DNA of 64,000 nucleotides from Aquabacterium sp. (GCF_016195855.1 NZ_JACPYU010000003.1:248001-312000); one strand, 5' to 3'. Counted from the stretch's first letter, positions 26,818-35,914 are shown. Notes: a model not told the origin generated them from the letters alone. Made by a program: numbers and translations.

Positions 26818-27852
26818 TCACTGGCGAACCAGCAACAAATCCGCAATCACCGGCCGGTGTTCTGAGGCCACGGCGCCACCCACCTCGGTCTGCACCACCC
26901 CGATGTCATCGGACACCAGAACGTGGTCGATCCGCAGGAAGGACATCCCGAGCTTCAGCGCGTGGCCATGGGTATAGCCATAACCGACGCCCGCCGACGA
27001 GAACGCATCCCGCAGGCCGGTGTTCAGCAAGGTCTTGACGACCGCCGACGTCTCGGGTGCGTTCAAGTCCCCCGCCACGATGCGGGGCCGCTTCATCTGC
27101 CGCAGATGCTCTGCCAGCAGGCCGGACTGCACCAGACGGTCGTTCATGTTGCCGCTCCAGGCACCCAAGCCCCGCAAGCCTTCCCGCCGAGTGGCATTGA
27201 GGCCATCACGAGGCGTGGTGAAGTGCACTGTCACCAGGTCCACCTCTTTGCCATGGGCCTGCAACACACAGTGCACAAAGCTGTGTTTCTGATCCCGGTA
27301 CGGGATCCAGCCCGGTGCGCAGTCCTTGAGCGGGAAGCGGCTGGCCACGATGTACTGCCCGAAGGCGTAAACCTGACGTTTGCCCATCAAGGCCTGGTAG
27401 GTCTCTGGCTTGGTTTGTTCCAGCTTCGCCAGTTGCCCGGCATCCTGCATCACGATCACGTCCGGATCATGCAGCAGCACCTCCAGCGCCAGTTCGCCAA
27501 ACCCATTGGGCCGCAGTGACGCCAGGTAGGCCTTGACGTTGTAGGTCATGAAGCGAACATGCCCATGGCCCTCATCGGCATGGCCCACGCACAGGCCCAT
27601 GATGGCCGTGAGCACCAGCCCCACGCTGGCTGCGGCCAGCAAGCGCCAGATCCAACCCAGCCACAAGCTGCCAATGAGCGCCGCGATGGCCGGCACCAGG
27701 AACGCAGGGTAAGGCACGTACTGCAGCAGGGCCAGGATCGGCCTGCGCTCGGGGTTCTCGTCCAGCACCAGCCAGACAAATGCCACGCCGAGGGCCACCA
27801 GCAACACGGCCGCACGCAAGAACAAAGACCAGCTACCTTGTGTGCGCCTCAT
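26818..27852 (-). CDS. Membrane-anchored endonuclease/exonuclease/phosphatase-family protein
   Basis: EEP-fold protein of 344 aa. The first 115 residues hold three hydrophobic helices (about 12-32, 45-68 and 70-90), then the catalytic domain with MTYNVKAYL (Asn), DPDVIVMQD (acidic metal ligand), VHFTTPRDG, VAGDLNAPE (the DxN motif) and EHRPVIADL (catalytic His near the C-terminus). Family members cleave phosphodiesters in nucleic acids, inositol phosphates or sphingolipids; the membrane-bound type has no settled substrate. The ATG at 27852 is preferred; a longer frame runs into the next gene. It follows the CAAX-type protease gene by about 20 bases and is probably cotranscribed. Confidence 0.82.
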   Translation of the reverse strand: MRRTQGSWSLFLRAAVLLVALGVAFVWLVLDENPERRPILALLQYVPYPAFLVPAIAALIGSLWLGWIWRLLAAASVGLVLTAIMGLCVGHADEGHGHVRFMTYNVKAYLASLRPNGFGELALEVLLHDPDVIVMQDAGQLAKLEQTKPETYQALMGKRQVYAFGQYIVASRFPLKDCAPGWIPYRDQKHSFVHCVLQAHGKEVDLVTVHFTTPRDGLNATRREGLRGLGAWSGNMNDRLVQSGLLAEHLRQMKRPRIVAGDLNAPETSAVVKTLLNTGLRDAFSSAGVGYGYTHGHALKLGMSFLRIDHVLVSDDIGVVQTEVGGAVASEHRPVIADLLLVRQ

Positions 27853-27872
27853 GGCACCTGAACCCCTTGTTG

Positions 27873-28550
27873 TCACCAGAACTGCCAGTTGCCGTACACG
27901 ACAACCCAGATACCCAGCACACCGTTGGTCACGGCATGCGCCACCACCGCCGCCCACAGCGAGCGGGTATAGCGGTAGAGCAGAGCATAAGCCAGGCCAG
28001 CCACCACCGCGCCCAGCCACTGCGTGTGCGCGAGCATGAAGACCAGGGTAGAGAGCAGCATCGCCTTGGGGGACACCTCGGACGGGTCCACCTTCTCGAA
28101 GTCGGGGTTGTCGATCCAGCGCATCAGGAAGGAGCGCCAGAACAGCTCCTCCATGACCGGCACCAGCAAGGCCGCCCCCACCCAGCGCACGGCGATCAGG
28201 CCCCACTGCAACTGCCCATCGGCATCCACGGGCCGGAAGGTGGCCGTGGGCCTGCCCAGCATCATCCAGGGCTCGGTGAGCAAGATCCACAGCTTGAACA
28301 CCACGGCGCCCACCACCAGGGCGATGACGGCCTGCTTCAGATCCAGGCGCGCGGGGCCGCCCAGCTCGCTGTAGTCCCGCCAGAAAAACGCGATGCTGCC
28401 GCCCACGATCAGGACAGACAGCCCATAGACCCAGCGGGGATCCAGCCAGGCGTTGTCCGGGGGCAGATAGCCTCGCACCGCCAGCAGGATCATGAACAGC
28501 CCGAAGGGGACCACGCGGGCCCAGCCCGCACGCGTGAGCATGCTTTCCAT
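27873..28550 (-). CDS. CPBP/CAAX-type intramembrane protease
   Basis: Integral membrane glutamic protease-like protein (225 aa) of the CPBP/Abi group, resembling the CAAX-protease-related proteins that occur with exosortase systems. The signature residues are present: EELFWRSF (EExxxR), the motif-2 His in VFMLAHTQW, and HAVTN (HxxxN). About six to seven hydrophobic helices are visible. The ATG at 28550 gives the family length; an ATG nine bases in is also possible, and a frame starting at 28640 has a Pro-rich, unlikely leader. No exosortase gene is in the window, although the partial secreted protein at the right edge resembles exosortase substrates in style. The substrate is unknown. Confidence 0.82.
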   Translation of the reverse strand: MESMLTRAGWARVVPFGLFMILLAVRGYLPPDNAWLDPRWVYGLSVLIVGGSIAFFWRDYSELGGPARLDLKQAVIALVVGAVVFKLWILLTEPWMMLGRPTATFRPVDADGQLQWGLIAVRWVGAALLVPVMEELFWRSFLMRWIDNPDFEKVDPSEVSPKAMLLSTLVFMLAHTQWLGAVVAGLAYALLYRYTRSLWAAVVAHAVTNGVLGIWVVVYGNWQFW

Positions 28551-28641
28551 TTTTGAGCGTGTGTGAGGAGGGGTTGAAGATGGCCGCGGCGCGGTCAGCA
28601 CTGGGGGGATTGTCGGCGCAAGTGGGCGGGCGGCGGCCACC

Positions 28642-30012
28642 TCATTCAGGCGCCCGGTGCCGCCAGCGTCGCAGCCAGACCACGGTATGGCGCCACAGCA
28701 GCGGCTGCCAGCGCAGCGTCATCATCACGACAAGCAGGTGCAGTATCACCGCCACGGCAAAGATCGCCCCCACACCCAAACCCAGCACCGACAGCAGCCA
28801 GGTCATGAGCGCGCTGAGCAAAATCAGCACCGCATTGAGGATGTTGTTGGCCGCCACCACACGGGCCCGGCGGCTGGCCTCAGCGCGGTATTGCATCTGG
28901 GCATACAGGGGCACGCTGAACAGGCCAATCGAGATGGACATCATCAACTGGTCGAACAGCCCGCGCCAATGCAGGGGCCTGGCGATGAAGTCCTGCACCG
29001 AATAAGCCTGGACCTGCGCCATGCCAGGGTCATGCGCGATGCCGTGCACCACCCAGGCGATGTCCAGGCCGAACACCCCCATGCCCAGGGCGCCGACCAG
29101 GACCAGGCCCAACTGGGGCTCGTCGCTGTCCTGCGCGTGCGTCAACCACTCGCACAAGAGCGCGCCGGCCGCCACGCCCAATGAGGTCACCACCAGCAAC
29201 AAAGAGGCGATGTCTTCGTGGGCGTGCAGCACCGCCTTACTCAGGATGGGGAACAAGCCCAGGAAGACCGCACCGAAGAACCACATCCACGAAATGCCCA
29301 GCAGGCACAGCAGCAGCACGGGCTCATGGTGGATGCGATCGAGGTTGCGCCAGGTCTCGGCCAGCGGGTTCCAGTTGAGCTTCAACTCCGGTGACAAAGA
29401 CGGCGTTGAAGGCACGGCCTGCACAGCAAGCCGCCCGGCCACGGCCAGGCCTAGCAAGGTCAGCATCAAGGCCAGGGTGCCGCCGCCACCTGGCGCCAGC
29501 AACACACCGCCACACACGGTGCCCAGCAGGATGGCGGTGAAGGTGCCCATCTCCAGCAGGCCGTTGCCGCCCGTCAACTCCCCTGCCCTCAGGTGCCGAG
29601 GCAGGTAGGCGTACTTCACGGTGGAGAACACCGTGACATGCACGCCGGACAGCAGCACGCTCAGCAACAGGGCCGGCGCATGCCGCGCCCACAGCGCCCA
29701 CGCGGCCAGCGCCATCATCAGCACCTCGGCCGATTTGGCCAGACGCATGAGGCGGGCCAGATCAGCGCGGTCCGCCCACTGCCCCGTCGAGGCTGACAAG
29801 AGCACCGAGGGCAGGATGAACAAGGCACCCAGTGCGGGGCCCACCACCTCGGGCGGCAACCAGCTCACCTGGACCTGGTAAGTCAGGATCAGGACGACGG
29901 CGAACTTCAGCAGGTTGTCATTGACGGCGCCCAGGAACACCGCCCAGAAAAACGGTGCAAAGCGCCGCTGGCCCAATAGCCTGATCTGATGTGGTCGACT
30001 GGGCGTTGCCAT
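28642..30012 (-). CDS. LplT-like major facilitator transporter
   Basis: MFS protein of 456 aa with about 12 hydrophobic helices, closely similar to the transporter half of the following gene: both carry RRFAPFF near residue 16, GANDNL or GAVNDNL, STGQWAD or TAGQWAD, KYAYLP, GGNG, ISWMWFFGAVFL and RARVVAANNILNA-type strings. This places it in the LplT family, which flips lysophospholipids across the inner membrane for re-acylation. It lies 23 bases downstream of the fused gene on the same strand, so the pair looks like a tandem duplication in which this copy lacks, or lost, the acyltransferase. No ribosome site is obvious before the ATG. Confidence 0.85.
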   Translation of the reverse strand: MATPSRPHQIRLLGQRRFAPFFWAVFLGAVNDNLLKFAVVLILTYQVQVSWLPPEVVGPALGALFILPSVLLSASTGQWADRADLARLMRLAKSAEVLMMALAAWALWARHAPALLLSVLLSGVHVTVFSTVKYAYLPRHLRAGELTGGNGLLEMGTFTAILLGTVCGGVLLAPGGGGTLALMLTLLGLAVAGRLAVQAVPSTPSLSPELKLNWNPLAETWRNLDRIHHEPVLLLCLLGISWMWFFGAVFLGLFPILSKAVLHAHEDIASLLLVVTSLGVAAGALLCEWLTHAQDSDEPQLGLVLVGALGMGVFGLDIAWVVHGIAHDPGMAQVQAYSVQDFIARPLHWRGLFDQLMMSISIGLFSVPLYAQMQYRAEASRRARVVAANNILNAVLILLSALMTWLLSVLGLGVGAIFAVAVILHLLVVMMTLRWQPLLWRHTVVWLRRWRHRAPE

Positions 30013-30035
30013 CTCAAGGACATCTCAAGAGCAAC

Positions 30036-31967
30036 TCAAGGAGATGGCTCGTCCAGCAAGGCCTGCACGCGTGTCTGCAGCCCCTCGGGCGTCACGTCTT
30101 GCGGGGCAATGGGCTCGCCCACCACCAGGCCGATGCGGTTGAACAGGCCACGACGCAAGGGCTTGGCCATGGCCGCGCCTTCAATGCGCGAGAAGGTCGA
30201 GCCCCACAGGTTGTGCAGGGCCGACGGGATCACGGGCACCGGGTTGGTCTCCAGGATCTTCATGATGCCGGGCTTGAAGGGCTGAATCTGGCCGTCCTTG
30301 GTGATCGCGCCTTCAGGGAACAGGCACAAGAGATCGCCATCCTTGAGCACCTGGCGCGCCCGCTCGAAAGCACGCTCGTAGGCCTGAGGGTCTTCCTTCT
30401 GCGGCGCAATCGGGATGGCCTTGACCGCCCTGAAGAACCAGCCCATGCCGGGCGTCTTGAAGATGCGGTGGTCCATCAGGAAGATCATGGGACGCGGGCT
30501 GCACACACCGAGGATGACGGCGTCCACGAAGCTCACGTGGTTGCACACCAGGATGGCCGCGCCATCGGTGGGCAGGTTCTCGTCGCCACGCACCTTGAGT
30601 CGGTAGACGATGCGGGTCACGAACAGCATGACCAGGCGCACGATGTACTCGGGCATCAGCCAGAACACATATCCCACGACCAGCACATTGAGCAGCGCGG
30701 TGACGCCAAACACCTCGGGGATCGAGAAGTTGCGCCCCAGCAAGGCACCGGCCATCAGGCTGCTGACGATCATGAACAGCGCGTTGAGGATGTTGTTGGC
30801 CGCGATGATGCGCGCGCGGTGGCTGGGCTTGGCACGCAACTGGATCAGGGCGTACATGGGCACGCTGTACAGGCCCGCACTGAAAGCCAGCAGGCCCAGA
30901 TCGGCCATCACCCGCCAGTGCGCGTGATGGGAGACGAAGTCGCCCACCGTCATCAGCACGCCCGGCTCATGGCTCAGGCCTTTGCTGGCCAGGTACAGGT
31001 CAAACGCAAACACGCTCATGCCCACGGCGCCAATGGGCACCAGGCCGATTTCAACGTGACGGTGCGAGAAGGTTTCGCACAAGAGCGAGCCCACGGCGAT
31101 GCCCACCGAGAACACCACCAGCAGCAAGGACGCCACCTCGGTGTTGCCACCCAGCACCTCCTTGGCAAAGGAAGGGAACTGCGAGAGGAAGACCGCGCCA
31201 AAGAACCACATCCACGAAATGCCCAGCAGCGATCGGAAGACGCTGGGGTACTCGGCCGCCAGCTTCAGGTTGCGCCAGGTCTCGGTCGCGGGGTTCCAGT
31301 TCAACTTGAGATTCGGGTCGGACGAAGGCGACGCCGGGATCTGCAGCGCAGCCAGCCAGCCGATCACGGCCACGGCGAAACAGCTGCCCGCCACCCAGTG
31401 CACACCCGTGTCCGGGATGCCCATCATCAGGCCGCCGCCCACATTGCCCAGCAAGATGGCCACGAAGGTGCCCATCTCGACCATGCCATTGCCGCCGGTC
31501 AGCTCGCGCTCGCTCAAATGCTGCGGCAGGTAGGCGTATTTCACAGGCCCGAACAAGGTTGAATGCAAGCCCATCAGGAAGACGCAGCCCAGCAGCAGCG
31601 GCACCAGTTGCATCCAGAAGCCGATGCCCGCCAGCACCATGACGCCGATCTCCAGCACCTTGACACCCCGCATGATGGTGCCCTTGTCGTACTTGTCGGC
31701 CCACTGCCCCGCCGTGGCCGACAGCAGCACAAAGGGCAGGATGAACAAGGCACCGATCACCAGGCCGGCCATCTTGGGCGCCAGCCAGCTCACATTGAGC
31801 TGGTAGGTCACCAGCACCGTGAAGGCGAACTTGAACAGGTTGTCATTGGCCGCACCCAGGAATTGGGTCATGAAGAAAGGCGCGAACCGCCTTTGCGACA
31901 AGAGCGCAAACTGCCCTGTGGGTGGCGTGTGGTCGATGCCGGCGACGCGTGTGCTGATTTCACTCAC
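30036..31967 (-). CDS. LplT-like transporter fused to PlsC-type acyltransferase
   Basis: Two-domain protein of 643 aa. Residues 1-about 420 are an LplT-like MFS transporter (GAANDNLFKFA, GQWADKYDKG); residues about 445-643 are a 1-acylglycerol-phosphate acyltransferase domain with CNHVSFVDAVILG (the NHxSFxD motif), FPEGAI and a VPVIPSAL strand. This is the layout of LplT-Aas lysophospholipid repair proteins but without the acyl-ACP synthetase domain, so acyl donors must be supplied by another protein. A GTG at 31967 with AGGA seven bases upstream is a better start than the in-frame ATG at 32000, which has no ribosome site. The smaller LplT copy follows directly. Confidence 0.88.
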   Translation of the reverse strand: MSEISTRVAGIDHTPPTGQFALLSQRRFAPFFMTQFLGAANDNLFKFAFTVLVTYQLNVSWLAPKMAGLVIGALFILPFVLLSATAGQWADKYDKGTIMRGVKVLEIGVMVLAGIGFWMQLVPLLLGCVFLMGLHSTLFGPVKYAYLPQHLSERELTGGNGMVEMGTFVAILLGNVGGGLMMGIPDTGVHWVAGSCFAVAVIGWLAALQIPASPSSDPNLKLNWNPATETWRNLKLAAEYPSVFRSLLGISWMWFFGAVFLSQFPSFAKEVLGGNTEVASLLLVVFSVGIAVGSLLCETFSHRHVEIGLVPIGAVGMSVFAFDLYLASKGLSHEPGVLMTVGDFVSHHAHWRVMADLGLLAFSAGLYSVPMYALIQLRAKPSHRARIIAANNILNALFMIVSSLMAGALLGRNFSIPEVFGVTALLNVLVVGYVFWLMPEYIVRLVMLFVTRIVYRLKVRGDENLPTDGAAILVCNHVSFVDAVILGVCSPRPMIFLMDHRIFKTPGMGWFFRAVKAIPIAPQKEDPQAYERAFERARQVLKDGDLLCLFPEGAITKDGQIQPFKPGIMKILETNPVPVIPSALHNLWGSTFSRIEGAAMAKPLRRGLFNRIGLVVGEPIAPQDVTPEGLQTRVQALLDEPSP

Positions 31968-32039
31968 TGTGGGGTCCTCTCCTGGCTGATTGCAGCCCAT
32001 TGGACAACAAATCAGCCGCTTGATGCAGGGGAATTGGCC

Positions 32040-32882
32040 TCAACGAACCACCCATTCCGGCCCGCCCAGGCCGGATCGTTGCAACCACGCCAACACCGAG
32101 TCCACGGTGACGGTGCGGATGCGGCCCGTGAAGCGCAAGACGGAGGGATGATCGTCGAAGCTCACATTGGCAGCCGTCAGGCGCGCACCCAACCGCGTCA
32201 GGGTGGACAGGTGCAACTCGGTAGGCTCATAGCCATGGTCCTTGAGCCAGTCCTGGGCGGACTCGCGGCTGGCCTGCTCGGCCCCCATCGCCACCGCCAT
32301 GAGCTCGATCGCCCACTGGTTGCTCTGCTGGTAGGTCTGCGCCCAGGGGTAGGCCACCATGCTGTAAGCCCGCGTGTGCAGGCCTGCCACCGGGGCAGGA
32401 TTGCGCAACAACGGCAGCAGCTTTTGCTGCGCCTCGGCGCTCAGGGGCAGGACGGCCGCCACGTACTCATAAGGCGTGTCCAGAAAGAAGTCGCCAATGC
32501 CTTCGCGGTAGATGGACGCTTTGTCCGTGCCGCACTGGTTGAGCTTGTGCAGCACCCGCCAGACCTCACCGTCCTTGTAGGCCAGGCCCAGGTGCGAGTA
32601 GCGCAAGCCGTACTCACGCAGGTTCTGCCCTGAGCGGGCCAGCACCACCACCTGCGCACCCGACTCGTTGAGGCGCTTGACCGTGCGCTCGGCCAGACCT
32701 AAACCTTGCGTGACCGCAGACAACTTCAAAGGCTCGGTGTCACAAGGGCGGCCGGCCCATGCTGCGCCGACACTCATCGACAAAGCTGCCCACATCGTGA
32801 TCGCCCGCGCCATCGCGCGCAATGGTGTCACCTGGCCCACATTGCCTGTACGCAGCGTGCGTTGATTCTGTTTGGCCTGCAT
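32040..32882 (-). CDS. DUF2145 periplasmic protein
   Basis: Exported 280-aa protein of the DUF2145 family (function unknown), common in Burkholderiales and pseudomonads. After a hydrophobic signal segment (about 27-43, cleavage near WAG-RPC) the mature domain includes VVVLARSGQNL, YSHLGLAYKDG, and NQCGTDKASIYREG, which resemble papain-like NlpC/P60-type enzymes in the placing of a conserved His (YSHLG) and Cys, but catalysis is not established. GGAGG immediately upstream supports the ATG at 32882, giving a long positively charged N-region; ATGs 23 and 29 codons in are alternatives. It is downstream of a small exported protein by 11 bases and probably shares its transcript. Confidence 0.82.
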   Translation of the reverse strand: MQAKQNQRTLRTGNVGQVTPLRAMARAITMWAALSMSVGAAWAGRPCDTEPLKLSAVTQGLGLAERTVKRLNESGAQVVVLARSGQNLREYGLRYSHLGLAYKDGEVWRVLHKLNQCGTDKASIYREGIGDFFLDTPYEYVAAVLPLSAEAQQKLLPLLRNPAPVAGLHTRAYSMVAYPWAQTYQQSNQWAIELMAVAMGAEQASRESAQDWLKDHGYEPTELHLSTLTRLGARLTAANVSFDDHPSVLRFTGRIRTVTVDSVLAWLQRSGLGGPEWVVR

Positions 32883-32893
32883 GGCGCCCTCCT

Positions 32894-33340
32894 TCAGCGG
32901 ATCACCCGCTCGTGGTGCAACAAGGCTTTGCCCAGCTCATTGGGGATCAAGGCCAGCACCGTGCCCGCGGTCGACAACACCCAGCCCGCACTCACCGCTG
33001 TCACCGTGATGGCCGCGCCCACGGCCACCGAAGCCATGCCCGCCGAGATGGCCGACCACTTGACCACGATGCGGGCACCATCGCTGGCGCGCTGCAGCAC
33101 CCAGACCGTGCCATCGGCCACCACCTCAACGGAGACCAGCACCAGCACCGAGCCAGCCGCCACCGACAGCACCGGCGCCGAGATCGATATGGCCACCGGC
33201 AAGGCCGACAAGGCACTGGCCTCGGACAACCCATCGTTGTGCGCCCTGGCGGGCACCATGGCCGCCAACATCGACAAAGACATCACCGTCGCCACCAGGC
33301 CACGGCGGCCCGACTTCATCACGCATTCATTCGTCTTCAT
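32894..33340 (-). CDS. Small exported hydrophobic protein
   Basis: Unrecognised 148-aa protein. It has a signal peptide (cleavage near ARA-HND, residue 33), then mostly hydrophobic, Val/Ala/Ser-rich sequence with two candidate membrane or beta segments (about 50-75 and 100-128) and ends KALLHHERVIR. AGAGG upstream supports the ATG at 33340; a second ATG is seven codons in. It lies directly upstream of the DUF2145 gene and downstream of the YiaA-type gene, all on the minus strand. The pairing with DUF2145 suggests a shared envelope role, which is inference only. Confidence 0.7.
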   Translation of the reverse strand: MKTNECVMKSGRRGLVATVMSLSMLAAMVPARAHNDGLSEASALSALPVAISISAPVLSVAAGSVLVLVSVEVVADGTVWVLQRASDGARIVVKWSAISAGMASVAVGAAITVTAVSAGWVLSTAGTVLALIPNELGKALLHHERVIR

Positions 33341-33371
33341 GATTCACCTCTTGTGAGATTGCTGGAAGGCA

Positions 33372-33794
33372 TTACTGAGACACAGCCGACTCGGCCAGAT
33401 CGTCCTCATGGGCATCGCGCAGCATCTTGGCCAGCGTGAAAGCCGAGGACAGCAGGAACAACCAGCACACCATCAGGAAGGCCTTGAAGCAGGGATCGAT
33501 GGCCATCTGCCACATGCCCCAACCTGTGAGGCCCACTGCCAGCGCAAAGCCGAACCAGACCACGACCGACCACATCGGCGTGTTGTGCTGATGGGCGGCC
33601 TGGTCCCGCACATGCTTGGACAGCACGAAGACCGTGGACAAGGAAAACACATAGCCCATGACCATGAAGGCCTGCTCGATCGCCTTGCCGGGCAGCCACG
33701 CGAGACCCGTGCCGCACAGGAAAGCGGCAATCGAGAAAGAGAGCCACACCTGGATCGTCCAGGCCCGGGTATCGCGTCGAATCACAGTAGCCAT
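33372..33794 (-). CDS. YiaA/YiaB-type inner-membrane protein
   Basis: 140-aa membrane protein of the YiaA/YiaB family with four hydrophobic helices arranged as two similar pairs: WTIQVWLSFSIAAFLCGTG, AFMVMGYVFSLSTVFVLSK, VVVWFGFALAVGLTGWGM and FLMVCWLFLLSSAFTLAK. The internal duplication is visible, each half ending (L/V)(S/A)K(H/M)(V/L)RD. The ATG at 33794 (MATVIRR) fits the family and has AAGG upstream; two upstream in-frame ATGs are less likely. Family function is unknown; some members respond to growth rate. It is divergent from the XRE regulator, with an inverted repeat between them. Confidence 0.83.
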   Translation of the reverse strand: MATVIRRDTRAWTIQVWLSFSIAAFLCGTGLAWLPGKAIEQAFMVMGYVFSLSTVFVLSKHVRDQAAHQHNTPMWSVVVWFGFALAVGLTGWGMWQMAIDPCFKAFLMVCWLFLLSSAFTLAKMLRDAHEDDLAESAVSQ

Positions 33795-33892
33795 GATGGT
33801 CTTGCCTTGGCTGTTGAACATGGACGCGATTCTTGGCTCACCGCCCACCAGGGTCAACCAGACAATACGAAGTGCATGCCACACGACCATGC

Positions 33893-33911
33893 AGTATCAT
33901 TTTTCGATACT
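33893..33911. promoter_or_regulatory. Inverted repeat, candidate operator of the XRE regulator
   Basis: AGTATC - 7 bases - GATACT is a perfect 6-bp dyad with an AT-rich centre, 22 bases before the regulator's start and about 100 bases before the divergent YiaA-type gene. Its position between divergent genes and beside a helix-turn-helix gene suggests autoregulation and control of the YiaA-type gene. Confidence 0.45.
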
Positions 33912-33933
33912 TTCATGCAGAACGGAGCCCCCG

Positions 33934-34716
33934 ATGAGCACCAGCCAGGATCTGGTCAAGGCCTTGAAGGTCGAGCTGAAGTCCGCTGGTGTGACCTACG
34001 CCCAGCTGGCCAAGCGGCTGGGCATGGCCGAGTCCAGCGTCAAGCGCATCTTCGCCAAGGCCGACATGCCGCTGTCACGCGTGGACGACATCTGCCGCGC
34101 CCTGAAGCTGGATTTCGCCGAGCTGGCGCGCCGCGTGGCCGACGCCCAACCCATGCGCCGCGAGCTGAGCCTGGCGCAAGAGCGCGCCGTGGTGGCCGAT
34201 CGCAAGCTCCTGCTGCTGGCCATCTGCTGCCTGAGCCAGTGGACCTTCGAGCAGATCGTCTCCAGCTACGCCATCAGCGAGGTGGAGTGCATCCGCTACT
34301 TCACCAAGCTCGACAAGCTGGGCATCATCGAGCTGCGCCCGCTCAACCGCTACCGCCTGCAGGTCGCCAAGACCTTCCGCTGGCGCCCCAACGGCCCGGT
34401 GATGGACTTCTTCCGTGCCCATGTGGTGGACGAATACTTCGCCGGCGGCTTTGATGGCGAGGACGAGCTGCTCTTGCTGGTACACGGCTCGCTGGGCCCC
34501 GGCCTGGCCACGGCCTTTGCCGAACGCCTGCAGCGCACGGCCGAAGACTTTGCGCAGCAGCATCTGGCCGACCAGCGCCTGCCGGCCGACAAACGCAAGC
34601 CCTACACGCTGGTGGTCGGGCTGCGCTCGTGGTGGTGGCAGGCCTTTGTGGACCTGTGGCGCGAGCCGCCACCCTCGCTGGCCAAGCCCGTCAAAAAATC
34701 GATCAAGGCTTCTTGA
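33934..34716 (+). CDS. XRE-family helix-turn-helix regulator
   Basis: Regulator-like protein of 260 aa. The N-terminal 65 residues form a Cro/C1-type helix-turn-helix (TYAQLAKRLGMAESSVKRIF, with recognition helix AESSVKRIFA). Residues about 90-150 look like a second, winged-helix-like segment (WTFEQIVSSYAISEVECI, TKLDKLGIIELRP), and the C-terminal region (about 150-260) has no recognised domain. It lacks a peptidase motif, so it is not a LexA-type repressor. GGAG upstream supports the ATG at 33934; a longer frame overlaps the divergent gene. Its stop overlaps the convergent CoA-transferase by 14 bases. The signal sensed is unknown. Confidence 0.8.
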   Translation: MSTSQDLVKALKVELKSAGVTYAQLAKRLGMAESSVKRIFAKADMPLSRVDDICRALKLDFAELARRVADAQPMRRELSLAQERAVVADRKLLLLAICCLSQWTFEQIVSSYAISEVECIRYFTKLDKLGIIELRPLNRYRLQVAKTFRWRPNGPVMDFFRAHVVDEYFAGGFDGEDELLLLVHGSLGPGLATAFAERLQRTAEDFAQQHLADQRLPADKRKPYTLVVGLRSWWWQAFVDLWREPPPSLAKPVKKSIKAS

Positions 34717-35914
34717 TCGCAGCCAGCACGGCCTCTGTGTCTTCGCCCAGCATGGGGCCGCGGCGCTGGATCACACCCGGTGTGGCCGACAGCTTGGGGA
34801 TGATGCCCGGCACCTCGACGGTCAAACCATCGTGCGTGGTCACCGGCAGGATCATGTCGCGCGCACGGTAGTGCGGGTCGCGCGCGATGTCCTGCGCGTT
34901 GTAGATGCGGCCCACGGGCACGCTGGCCGCGTTGAGCACATCCAGCACTTGCTCCACGCTGCGTGTGGCCGTCCAGGCGCCGATGGCCGCATCGATCTCG
35001 GCCACACGTTTGACGCGGCCGGGGTTGCTGGCCAGCTCAGGGTCGGTGGCCAGGTCATCGCGCGCGATGGCGATCATCAGGCGCTTGAAGATCGAATCCC
35101 CATTGCCACCGATCACGACCATGCCATCCGCACAAGGGTAAGCATTGCTGGGCGCGATGCCGGGCAGGGCCGAACCCGCTGGCTGGCGGATGGCCCCGAA
35201 GGCGCTGAACTCGGGCAGCAGGCTTTCCATGCAGTTGAACACGGCCTCATACAGGGCCACATCCACCACCTGGCCCCGGCCCTTTGGCGCGTCAGGGCTG
35301 ACACTGCGCTGGCGTGCCTGCAAGGCCAGCAGGATGCCGATGGCGCCGTGCAGGCCGGCCAGCGTGTCGCCCAGGCTCACGCCCGCGCGCACGGGCACAC
35401 GGCCCGGTTCAGCATTGAGATACCGCATGCCGCCCATGGCCTCGGCCACCACGGCAAAACCGGGGCGCTCGCGATAAGGCCCGGTCTGTCCATAGCCGCT
35501 GATGCGCAGCATGATCAGGCCGGGGTTGCGCTGGCTCAGATCCTCATAAGCCATGCCCCATTTCTCCATGGTGCCCGGCTTGAAGTTCTCGATGACCACA
35601 TCGGCCTCGTCGATGAGGCGGCGCACGACATCGCGGCCTTCCTCGGTGCGCAAATCCAGCACCACGCTCTTCTTGTTGCGGCTCTGGAACTGCCACCACA
35701 CGCTGGTGCCGTTGTGCAGCATGCGCCATTGCCGCAGCGGGTCACCACCGGGTGCCCCCTCGGCCGCAGGCGGCTCGATCTTGATGACATCGGCGCCGAA
35801 GTCAGCCAGCGTCTTGCCGGCAAACGGCCCGGCGATCAACTGGCCCAACTCGATCACCTTGAGCCCTTCCAGGGCCTGGGGCGGGATGAGGGATGCAGGC
35901 TGTGTCGTGGTCAT
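34703..35914 (-). CDS. CaiB/BaiF-type (class III) CoA-transferase
   Basis: Class III CoA-transferase (403 aa) that moves CoA between carboxylic acids, family members including formyl-, carnitine- and succinyl-CoA transferases. Typical blocks are seen: LEGLKVIELGQLIAGPFAGKTLADFGADVIKIEPP (present as LKVIELGQLIAGPF and LADFGADVIKIEPP), SRNKKSVVLDL, NFKPGTMEKWG, ISGYGQTGPY, GVSLGDTLAG with the catalytic Asp, and GQVVDVALYEAVF. The ATG at 35914 (MTTTQ) fits; a longer frame adds 15 residues. It is a monocistronic-looking gene between a convergent regulator and exbD. The acid substrates cannot be predicted from the sequence. Confidence 0.88.
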   Translation of the reverse strand: MTTTQPASLIPPQALEGLKVIELGQLIAGPFAGKTLADFGADVIKIEPPAAEGAPGGDPLRQWRMLHNGTSVWWQFQSRNKKSVVLDLRTEEGRDVVRRLIDEADVVIENFKPGTMEKWGMAYEDLSQRNPGLIMLRISGYGQTGPYRERPGFAVVAEAMGGMRYLNAEPGRVPVRAGVSLGDTLAGLHGAIGILLALQARQRSVSPDAPKGRGQVVDVALYEAVFNCMESLLPEFSAFGAIRQPAGSALPGIAPSNAYPCADGMVVIGGNGDSIFKRLMIAIARDDLATDPELASNPGRVKRVAEIDAAIGAWTATRSVEQVLDVLNAASVPVGRIYNAQDIARDPHYRARDMILPVTTHDGLTVEVPGIIPKLSATPGVIQRRGPMLGEDTEAVLAAIKKP

